A DNA stretch of 64,000 nt from Phytohabitans flavus (GTDB lineage: Bacteria > Actinomycetota > Actinomycetes > Mycobacteriales > Micromonosporaceae): assembly GCF_011764545.1 (NCBI RefSeq), contig NZ_AP022870.1, positions 372,001-436,000 of the forward strand, given 5' to 3'. Positions within the stretch are counted from its first letter, which is position 1. The number at the start of each line of letters is the position of its first letter. A model generated the notes under the pieces. The model saw only the letters and a program-made list of their open reading frames with translations. It searched no databases and was not told where the DNA came from. Positions 57,731-64,000 of the stretch are shown here, piece by piece. Position numbers and translations under genes: made by a program.

Positions 57731-59014
57731 TTGACGGACCCCCGTGGTGAGGTAGGGGATGTGATCACGACGTCCACGGGTGTCCGCCGCACCTACTACG
57801 CCCTTGAGCTGGGCAATACGCTCGCCGCGTCGCTTATCTGGGGGATCAACACGATCTTCCTGCTTGACGCTGGTCTGTCGAACTTGGAGGCGTTCGCCGC
57901 CAATGCCTTCTTCACGGCTGGGATGGTGCTCTTCGAGGTGCCGACGGGTGTCGTCGCCGACCTGTGGGGGCGGCGCGCCTCGTTCCTGCTCGGCACGGTG
58001 ACGCTGGCCGTCAGCACCGCGCTGTACGTGCTGCTGTGGCGGATCGAGGCGCCGTTCTGGCAGTGGGCGGTGGTGTCGCTGCTGATCGGCCTCGGCTTCA
58101 CGTTCTTCTCCGGCGCGGTCGAGGCGTGGCTTGTCGACGCGCTCACCGCCACCGGATACGAGGGCCAGCTGGAGTCGGTCTTCGCCCGCGGCCAGGCGAT
58201 CAGCGGTGCCGGCATGCTCGTCGGCTCGGTCGCCGGCGGCTACATCGCCCAGCTCGTCGACCTCGGCGCGCCGTTCGTGCTCCGGGCGGCGATCCTCGGG
58301 CTGATGTTCGTGGTGGCGGCGCTGCTCATGCGGGACATCGGCTTCACCCCGCGACGCGACGCCCGGCCGCTCGCCGAGATCCGCGAGATCGTGTCCAGCT
58401 CCGTCGAGTACGGCTGGCGCGTCCCCGCGGTGAAGTACCTGATGCTCGCGGCCCCGTTCAGCGGCGGCGTGGGTGTCTACGTCTTCTACGCGCTCCAGCC
58501 GCACCTGCTCGACCTGTACGGCGACCCGGGGGCGTACGGCGTCGCCGGCCTCGCCGCGGCGCTCGTGGCCGCCGCGCAGATCGTCGGCGGCCTGATCACG
58601 CCCAGCATCCGCCGCCTCTTCCACCGCCGCACCTCCGCCCTGATCGCGGTCGAGGCGGCCGGTACGGCGGTGATCCTGCTGCTCGGCCTGCTCGCGAGCT
58701 TCTGGGTCGCGCTCGTGCTGGTCGCCATCTGGGGCCTGCTCTTCGCCGCGGCGATGCCGATCCGGCAGGCGTACCTGAACGGGCTCATCCCGTCACAGCA
58801 GCGCGCCACGATCCTGTCGTTCGACTCGCTGATGTCGAACTCGGGCGGGATCGTGACGCAGCCGCTGCTGGGCCGGGCGGCGGACGTGTGGGGCTACCCG
58901 GCCTCGTTCGCGATCTCGTCGGTCGTGCAGGTGGCGGCGCTGCCCTTCGTGGCCCGCGCCCGGGCCGAGCGCGCGCCCGCCGACACGGACCTCGCCGCTA
59001 CCCCGACTCCTTGA
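57731..59014 (+). CDS. MFS transporter
   Basis: 427 residues (TTG 57731; GTG 57761 possible), twelve membrane helices. Loop 2-3 motif GVVADLWGRRASFLLGT is the major facilitator motif A. Substrate unknown; divergent from the catabolic operon, so it may import or export a related compound. The 3' end overlaps the next gene by 17 bases. Confidence 0.9.
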   Translation: MTDPRGEVGDVITTSTGVRRTYYALELGNTLAASLIWGINTIFLLDAGLSNLEAFAANAFFTAGMVLFEVPTGVVADLWGRRASFLLGTVTLAVSTALYVLLWRIEAPFWQWAVVSLLIGLGFTFFSGAVEAWLVDALTATGYEGQLESVFARGQAISGAGMLVGSVAGGYIAQLVDLGAPFVLRAAILGLMFVVAALLMRDIGFTPRRDARPLAEIREIVSSSVEYGWRVPAVKYLMLAAPFSGGVGVYVFYALQPHLLDLYGDPGAYGVAGLAAALVAAAQIVGGLITPSIRRLFHRRTSALIAVEAAGTAVILLLGLLASFWVALVLVAIWGLLFAAAMPIRQAYLNGLIPSQQRATILSFDSLMSNSGGIVTQPLLGRAADVWGYPASFAISSVVQVAALPFVARARAERAPADTDLAATPTP

Positions 59015-59225
59015 GGCGGTCGCGGGCGTCGCGCTCGACAAGGTTCGGCACGAAGTCCCGCACCGGGGCGTCCGCGTACTGCTCGCGCGCATCCTCGACG
59101 GCCTGCTCCACTTCGGTGGCCGGGTGGTCGTCGAAGTCGCTCGTGAGGGCCTGCTTCAGGTGGTCCACGGCGAACTGCTCGCGCAGCTCCTCGTCGATCA
59201 GGGGGCGGTCCTGCTCGCTCGTCAT
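58998..59225 (-). CDS. Three-helix bundle dimerisation domain protein
   Basis: 75 residues. LREQFAVDHLKQALTSDFDDHPATEVEQAVEDAREQYADAPVRDFVPNLVERDARDRL matches the small actinobacterial three-helix bundle family. Function unknown. Starts at ATG 59225. Confidence 0.75.
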   Translation of the reverse strand: MTSEQDRPLIDEELREQFAVDHLKQALTSDFDDHPATEVEQAVEDAREQYADAPVRDFVPNLVERDARDRLKESG

Positions 59226-59289
59226 GCCCCCTGCTGTACCCAACCCGGACGGATTTCAAGTCGACTTTCGTAGGACGAGGGGTGAGCTT

Positions 59290-59425
59290 GCCCAACCGCG
59301 GAGGGCGAGGCCGCGGGAGCGACGGTCCGGACCACCGCGGACATCGCGGTAGCCCAACTTCCTTGAATTTGGATCTTTATCCGCGACGTGACACCGAGGC
59401 CACCCTGACTCCAAAAGCTCTCTGG
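59290..59425 (-). repeat. Intergenic element D, single arm with tail
   Basis: One copy of the core (59292-59354) and a 70-base outer tail matching the tail of element E at 61465-61530 at most positions (TTTGGATCTTT, GGCCACCC, AAAGCTCTCT). No second arm nearby. Fills most of the 276-base gap. Confidence 0.7.
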
Positions 59426-59501
59426 ACAGTCGACCGAAGACCTCCCGACCCCACCCGGTACCGTTGCGCAACGCAACCCGACACCCGACCGGCGGAAGCG
59501 C

Positions 59502-60428
59502 ATGCGCAGCAAGACCGAGCTCCAGGAGGCGATCCGCCGCGACCGGCGTACCGTCCTCGTCGTCAACACGCACTCGCGGCGCGGTCGGCGGCTCTACGAG
59601 ACGGTGCGCGCCCGGCTGGCGGCGGACGGATTCCACCTCCTCGAGACGTTTCCGATCGAGCGCCCCGACCAGCTGCCGGGGGTACTCGAGGCGGCGATCG
59701 CGCTGGGGCCCGACCTCCTCGTGGCCGGCGGCGGCGACGGCACGGTCAGCGAGGCGGCGCGGCACCTGGCGCACCGGGACATCGCGCTCGGCGTGCTGCC
59801 GCTCGGCACCACGAACAACTTCGCCCGCTCGCTCGCCGTCCCGCCCAACCCGGTCGGCGCGCTCGGCGTGCTCACCGGCGGCAAGGTGGCCGACGTCGAC
59901 CTGGGGCAGGCCGGCGAGACGATCTTCGCGAACCACGCGAACGTCGGCCTCTCCGCCCAGGTGGGCCTGCGCGTGCCGGCCCGGCTGAAGCGGCACATCG
60001 GCAAGTCCGCGTACCCGTTGACGGCGGTCGCGCGGCTGGCGTGGCACCGGCCCTTCCGAGCCCGGATCACCTCGGCCGGCGGCGAGCTCGAGGTGGTCAC
60101 CCACCAGCTGAACGTCGTCAACGGCCGCTTCCAGGCCGGGCAGCCGATCACCCGTGACGCCACTGTGGACGATCGCCTCCTGCACGTCTACCCGCTCGGC
60201 GGCCAGCGGCGGCGGCAGCTGCTCTCGGCGAGCCTGCGGCAGGCGCTCGCGGGGCGCCGCCGCCCCACCGCGCCACCGTTTCTGGCCACGGACGACCTGC
60301 TCGTGGAGACGGACCCGCCGCTGCCGCTGGACGTCGACGGCGAGGTGCACGGCCGCACCCCGGTCCGCATCCGCCTGCTGCCCAACGCGCTCCGCGTGCT
60401 CGCCGATCCGTCCTTCGTGGACAGCTGA
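59502..60428 (+). CDS. Lipid kinase / diacylglycerol kinase family
   Basis: 308 residues. ATP-binding GGGDGT (76-81) and LPLGTTNNFARSLA (about 100-112). C-terminal beta-sandwich. Phosphorylates diacylglycerol, sphingoid or undecaprenol-like lipids; which is unknown. Confidence 0.9.
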   Translation: MRSKTELQEAIRRDRRTVLVVNTHSRRGRRLYETVRARLAADGFHLLETFPIERPDQLPGVLEAAIALGPDLLVAGGGDGTVSEAARHLAHRDIALGVLPLGTTNNFARSLAVPPNPVGALGVLTGGKVADVDLGQAGETIFANHANVGLSAQVGLRVPARLKRHIGKSAYPLTAVARLAWHRPFRARITSAGGELEVVTHQLNVVNGRFQAGQPITRDATVDDRLLHVYPLGGQRRRQLLSASLRQALAGRRRPTAPPFLATDDLLVETDPPLPLDVDGEVHGRTPVRIRLLPNALRVLADPSFVDS

Positions 60429-61027
60429 CGCCGGCGGTCAGCTAGAGACCCATTAGAGTCAGGGTCACAGTCGATTTCTTGAGTTGGGTATTTCCCCGGT
60501 CCGCGTCAGCGGCAGACCGTATGCGCGGGGTACCCGGGGAAACGTGGAGCGCAGCGGAGCGTTTTCTTGGGGTGCTTTCCCGCGGGCACCGCCCAGGTCG
60601 GCGGCTCGCTAGCGCTCCCCGACCCCCGATCTGCGCTGCCAGGTCCGCTGTCCAAGCCCAACCCCGCGTCGACCCGGGATCGCTGTCGGGCGAGGGTAAG
60701 AGGTGGGTGCGCAGCGGTCGGGTTGGTGCACGCGGCAGACGGCGTCCGCCGTAGCGCCGATCAAGGCAACGCGAGCGCCCCTTTGGGCGCGGGTCTGTCA
60801 TGGATGGACCCCCGCCCAACCGCCGCGCTAGCTGGGCATTCTCCGAGGCCGCGGAGAGTGCCAGGTCCGGCCGGGTCCTTGAGGGCGTAGGGATTTCCTG
60901 CCGCCGTGGGGCGGCCCAGGGTGGGCCCGACCTTCATGATCGGCCTAAGCCGAGTGGCGTTGGTGTCCAGACCGTCGCTCCCGCAACCCCCACCCCTCCG
61001 CGCTTGACAACCCAGCACAACCCCAAG

Positions 61028-61074
61028 GTTTGTGAACGTTTCCTGCTGCTGGGGCAGCGGAAACCGTTCACAAA
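61028..61074. repeat. Long inverted repeat in element E
   Basis: TTTGTGAACG and CGTTCACAAA pair (10 bp), extended by TTTCC/GGAAA with one bulged C and inner GCTGC/GCAGC. Confidence 0.6.
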
Positions 61075-61096
61075 GGCAGAGGGGCCGCGCGGCTTT

Positions 61097-61150
61097 CTGG
61101 ATCTAGTCGACTTTTTGTCGTCCTGGCGGCAGAAAGTCGACTAGATCCAG
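61097..61150. repeat. Perfect 18-bp inverted repeat in element E
   Basis: CTGGATCTAGTCGACTTT (61097-61114) and its exact complement (61133-61150) around an 18-base loop. Unusually AT-rich stem for this genome; no transposase near. Confidence 0.75.
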
Positions 61151-61527
61151 AGCTCTGCGGGGATGCCCGCGACGCGGGCGGCCGAAAATCGGGCCTGGAT
61201 CGCCGGGTGCTGACACGCCGGGGCGACCACGCAGCGGCCCGGTCTGGCCAGGGGCCGGGTGAGTGGGCACCGCCGGGACCATCGGCGGGGCGCCCGCCCC
61301 CGGTCGGGGCGGGCACATCGGTGCGCCCAGCTCCAGAAGCCCGCCGACTGGCGGCCCGCCGCCGGTCGACCGGGCGCCCGCAGGCGGGGTGGGGTTGTGT
61401 GACGCGGAGGGTGAGGCCGCGGGAGCAGCGGTCTGGACCACGACGGGCGTCGCGGTAGCTCAATGTCCTTTGATTTGGATCTTTAGCCGCGACATGACGC
61501 CAAGGCCACCCCAACTCCCAAAGCTCT

Positions 61528-61806
61528 CTAGTTAGGCCCTAGCTCGGCGATGTGCCGCTGGATCAGCTCCTGGTCGGCGCCGGCCTCGATGAGCAGGTCG
61601 ACGGCGACTATCGCGTACCAGTTGTCGGCCATCGCGTGTGCGGCCGCGGCCTCCGCCAGCAGGTCGGGATCGGACGAGGCGGTGGCCAGCTCGGCCAGGG
61701 CGTCCGCGCGGGTCAGGCCCGGCCGGTAGCCGCCGGCGTGATCGTCGGCGATGCGGTGCAGCCGGTCGACGGTGGCCTGCCGATTCTGGGTACGGGTATC
61801 GGGCAC
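61528..61806 (-). CDS. Small hypothetical protein
   Basis: 92 residues from GTG 61806, acidic-helical (MPDTRTQNRQATVDRLHRIADDHAGGYRPGLTRADALAELATASSDPDLLAEAAAAHAMADNWYAIVAVDLLIEAGADQELI). No membrane helix. Family not recognised; stop lies in the edge of element E. Confidence 0.65.
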   Translation of the reverse strand: MPDTRTQNRQATVDRLHRIADDHAGGYRPGLTRADALAELATASSDPDLLAEAAAAHAMADNWYAIVAVDLLIEAGADQELIQRHIAELGPN

Positions 61807-61848
61807 CCACTCACCCTATCGCACACGTGTTCGAATAACCGTCCCGAC

Positions 61849-63069
61849 TCACCCGGGCAGCTCGGCCACCCGGCGGCGGAGGTGGGCCAGCTGCGGCTCG
61901 TTCAGGCCGAGCGTGATCGCCCGTTCGTACGCCGCCTTCGCCGCGTCCGGCCGGCCGTCGCGGCGCAGCAGCTCGGCGCGGGTGGCGTGCCACCACGGGT
62001 ACCCGTCGAGCCCGCCGATGCCGTCGACGAGCGCGAGCCCGGCCGCCGGGCCGTCCCGCTCGGCCACCGCCACCGCGCGGTTGAGCCGCACGACCGGGCT
62101 GTCGCGCATGGTGAGCAGCACGTCGTACCAGGAGATGACGGCGTCCCAGTTGGTCTCGGCGTAGCTGGGCGCGAGCGCGTGGCAGGCGGCGATGGCGGCC
62201 TGCACCACGTACCCGTCGGGCCGGTCAGGGGTGCGGCGCAGCGCCCGGCCGACGAGCTCGACCCCCTCCTTGATCGCCCCCTGGTCCCACCGCGTGCGGT
62301 CCTGGTCGGCGAGCAGCACCTGGCCGCCCGCGCCGTCGAGGCGGGCGCCGCGGCGAGCGTCGTGCAGTAACAGCAGCGCGAGCAGCCCCAGCGCGGTCGG
62401 CTCGTCGGGCATCAGCTCGGCCAGCAGGCGGGCCAGGCGGACCGCCTCGGCGGTGAGCGCGACCCGCACGAGGTCGGCGCCGGCGCCGGCCGCGTACCCC
62501 TCGTTGAAGATGAGGTAGATCGTGGCGGCGACGCCGGTCAGCCGCGCGGGGAGCTGCTCCGCCGGCGGCACCCGGTAGGGGATGCCAGCCTGCGCGATCT
62601 TTTGCTTGGCGCGGGTGAGGCGCTTGGCCATCGTCGCCTCGGGCACGAGGAGGCCGCGCGCGACCTCCGCGGTGGACAACCCGCCGAGGGTACGGAGCGC
62701 GAGCGCGACCTGAGCCTCCAGCGAGAGCGCCGGGTGACAGCAGGTGAACACGAGCCGCAGCAGGTCGTCGCGCACCACCTCGGGCGGCTCGGGCTCGGCG
62801 CCAGCGAACATTGTCGCCTCGGCCTCCTTACCAGCGCGCCGCGCCTCCCGCCGGATGATGTCGACCGCCCGGCGCCGGGCGGTGAGTAGCAGCCAGGCGC
62901 GCGGATTCTCCGGCACGCCGTCGCGCGGCCACGTCTCGAGTGCCCGCACGACGGCGTCCTGTGCCGCGTCCTCGGCGAGGTCGATGCTGCCGGTGACGCG
63001 GGCGAGGGTGGCGAGGACGCGGGTGCCCTCCTCACGAACCAGCCGCGTGAGCGCGTCGTCCGCCACCAT
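61849..63069 (-). CDS. ECF42-type RNA polymerase sigma factor
   Basis: 406 residues. Region 2 (AEDAAQDAVVRALETWPRDGVPENPRAWLLLTARRRAVDIIRRE) and region 4 (LRTLGGLSTAEVARGLLVPEATMAKRLTRAKQKI) are clear, followed by a TPR-like C-terminal extension typical of the ECF42 group. That group is usually paired with a YCII/DGPF protein, which is encoded directly upstream (15-base gap). Confidence 0.9.
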   Translation of the reverse strand: MVADDALTRLVREEGTRVLATLARVTGSIDLAEDAAQDAVVRALETWPRDGVPENPRAWLLLTARRRAVDIIRREARRAGKEAEATMFAGAEPEPPEVVRDDLLRLVFTCCHPALSLEAQVALALRTLGGLSTAEVARGLLVPEATMAKRLTRAKQKIAQAGIPYRVPPAEQLPARLTGVAATIYLIFNEGYAAGAGADLVRVALTAEAVRLARLLAELMPDEPTALGLLALLLLHDARRGARLDGAGGQVLLADQDRTRWDQGAIKEGVELVGRALRRTPDRPDGYVVQAAIAACHALAPSYAETNWDAVISWYDVLLTMRDSPVVRLNRAVAVAERDGPAAGLALVDGIGGLDGYPWWHATRAELLRRDGRPDAAKAAYERAITLGLNEPQLAHLRRRVAELPG

Positions 63070-63084
63070 CGCCCGCCGCGCTCC

Positions 63085-63435
63085 CTAGGCGCCGAACTCG
63101 AGCACCGGACGCACCTCGACGGCGCCGTCCCAGGCCGCCGGGATCTTCGCCGCTACCGCCACGGCCTCGTCGAGGTCGGCGCACTCCATGACGTAGAAGC
63201 CGGTCAGGGCCTCCTTCGTCTCCGCGTACGGCCCGTCGGTGGTGACCACGTCGCCACCCTTGCCGCCGGTCACCCGGACGGTGGTAGCGCTGGACGTCGG
63301 GTACAGCACCTGGCCGCCGCGCAGCACCGCCGCGGCCGCCTCGCCGAACTCGGCGTAGTCATTCGTCGCCTCGGCGAACTCGGGCTGGCTCCAGTCGACG
63401 TCCGCGGAGTAGATGAGTGCGACATATTTCGGCAT
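63085..63435 (-). CDS. YCII/DGPF-family protein
   Basis: 116 residues with VVTTDGPYAETKEALTGFYVMECADLDEAVAVAAKIP, the DGPF-type motif. Usual partner of ECF42 sigma factors; role unknown. Confidence 0.92.
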   Translation of the reverse strand: MPKYVALIYSADVDWSQPEFAEATNDYAEFGEAAAAVLRGGQVLYPTSSATTVRVTGGKGGDVVTTDGPYAETKEALTGFYVMECADLDEAVAVAAKIPAAWDGAVEVRPVLEFGA

Positions 63436-63482
63436 TGCTCGCTCCTACAGCTCTGTGCCGGCACTGCTCGCCGGCTTCCACT

Positions 63483-64000
63483 CTAGGGACGAACAGCCCC
63501 GCCGGGTTCTGGACAACCATCCGCGATCTTTTTCAGACCGTCTGGCCGAGGTCTGAGCGCCTCCACCAGGGCGCGCAGGGCGGGCTGGCCTGCGGCGGAC
63601 TCGCGCACCGCGGCGTAGATGGCGCGCGACGGCTCCGGGCGGCGCAGGCGGCGGGCGACCACCGACGGGTGGCGGTTGCCCAGCCCGGTCTCCGGCATGA
63701 CCGCGACCCCCAGCCCGGCCGCGACGAAGCCCTGCGCGGTGGCGTAGTCGTCGCTCTCCACCGCGACGCTCGGCGTGAACCCGGCCGCCGCGCACGCGTC
63801 GCGCACGATCTCGCGGCACGGGCCGGCCGGGCCCTCGCAGTCGACCCACGGCTCGGCGGCGAGGTCGGCCAGGTCGAGGACGCGCTTGGCGGCGAGCGGG
63901 TGACCCTTGGGGAGCACCGCGCGGTACGGGTCATCGAGCAGGTGCGTGAGGTGGACGCCCGGGCGCGGCACGGCGCGCACCACTATCGCGAGGTCGGCCT
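63483..64000 (-). CDS. LysR-family regulator (truncated by right edge)
   Basis: The C-terminal effector-binding half only: DDPYRAVLPKGHPLAAKRVLDLADLAAEPWV and GFVAAGLGVAVMPETGLG. The frame is open to the window end, so the DNA-binding start lies outside. Convergence or reading-through to the YCII gene cannot be judged. Confidence 0.85.
   Translation of the reverse strand, partial: ADLAIVVRAVPRPGVHLTHLLDDPYRAVLPKGHPLAAKRVLDLADLAAEPWVDCEGPAGPCREIVRDACAAAGFTPSVAVESDDYATAQGFVAAGLGVAVMPETGLGNRHPSVVARRLRRPEPSRAIYAAVRESAAGQPALRALVEALRPRPDGLKKIADGCPEPGGAVRP

Larger units (their letters stand above)
60440..61530. repeat. Intergenic element E, 1.09 kb with strong hairpins
   Basis: Fills the whole gap after the lipid kinase gene. 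Left end is degenerate (60440-60500), inner left arm 60965-61015, right arm 61393-61464 and tail to 61530. The centre shares GGGGCGGGC-CATCGGTGCGCCC with element A. Contains two palindromes (61029-61074 and 61097-61150). The stop codon of the next gene (TAG 61528-61530) lies at its boundary. No gene inside. Confidence 0.7.

Noticed and set aside
60479-61144. Small genes within element E (frames of 90-115 codons)
   Set aside because: Low-complexity Arg/Pro/Gly products with no ribosome site. The region is explained by repeat arms and palindromes.
30739-61530. CRISPR array or insertion sequence
   Set aside because: Cores are inverted and few, spacers are not of even size and there is no cas or transposase gene.

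Overview
High-GC actinobacterial chromosome, about 64 kb. Gene content (trpC-B-A behind a Trp-associated membrane protein, gltBD, prolipoprotein diacylglyceryl transferase, SARP-like regulator, MsiK-dependent type sugar ABC operon, ECF42-type sigma factor), GTG/TTG starts and 4-nt stop/start overlaps point to a soil or plant-associated member of the Micromonosporaceae. That family assignment is inference. No tRNA, rRNA, CRISPR array, transposase or phage gene was seen.

Layout. 0-4 kb: end of a tryptophan operon (membrane protein, trpC, trpB, trpA). 3.8-5 kb: a PIN toxin/Phd antitoxin pair and a NUDIX hydrolase. 5-7.6 kb: lgt and a FAD monooxygenase. 7.7-10.8 kb: a large AfsR-like ATPase/TPR regulator. 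10.8-17.8 kb: GNAT, then glutamate synthase gltB-gltD. 17.8-21.7 kb: a VapBC pair, a secreted triple-repeat protein, and a small protein coupled to a Tat-exported amidase. 21.8-26.6 kb: a complete dihydroxyacetone phosphotransferase system (DhaK, DhaL, DhaM, plus its own EI and HPr) with an IclR regulator and two matching operators. 26.8-30.6 kb: pyruvate kinase, acyl-CoA thioesterase, and an Rrf2 regulator that appears to control a TSUP anion transporter through a shared 24-bp site. 31.2-33.3 kb: an ArsR-led ABC exporter operon.

33.5-51.1 kb is a plant cell wall saccharide locus: LacI regulator and GH3 beta-glycosidase under GCGC-centred palindromes, a ROK regulator, a lipoprotein and two permeases of an ABC importer (no ATPase), a trypsin-like protease, a GH31 alpha-xylosidase-like enzyme divergent from a GH42 beta-galactosidase, and a secreted CBM2-PL11 rhamnogalacturonan lyase. 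The lyase would cut pectin outside the cell, the importer would take up fragments, and the cytoplasmic glycosidases would trim them. 51.3-64 kb: an LLM oxidoreductase, MarR with lipoprotein and methyltransferase, a second NUDIX, a four-gene catabolic operon (Ldh2-type dehydrogenase, cupin, RidA, amidohydrolase), an MFS transporter, a lipid kinase, an ECF42 sigma factor with its YCII partner, and a truncated LysR gene.

Three window-wide signals stand out. (1) Intergenic spaces hold a family of elements with about 60-bp terminal inverted repeats and variable centres (about 30.8, 37.7, 42.9, 52.4, 59.3 and 60.4-61.5 kb). (2) Seven otherwise normal genes carry one-base deletions, nearly all at G or C runs, which looks like sequence error rather than gene decay. 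(3) The 11-mer TCCACWGTGGA is repeated inside coding regions, encoding Ser-Thr-Val-Asp/Glu through the rare Thr codon ACT.
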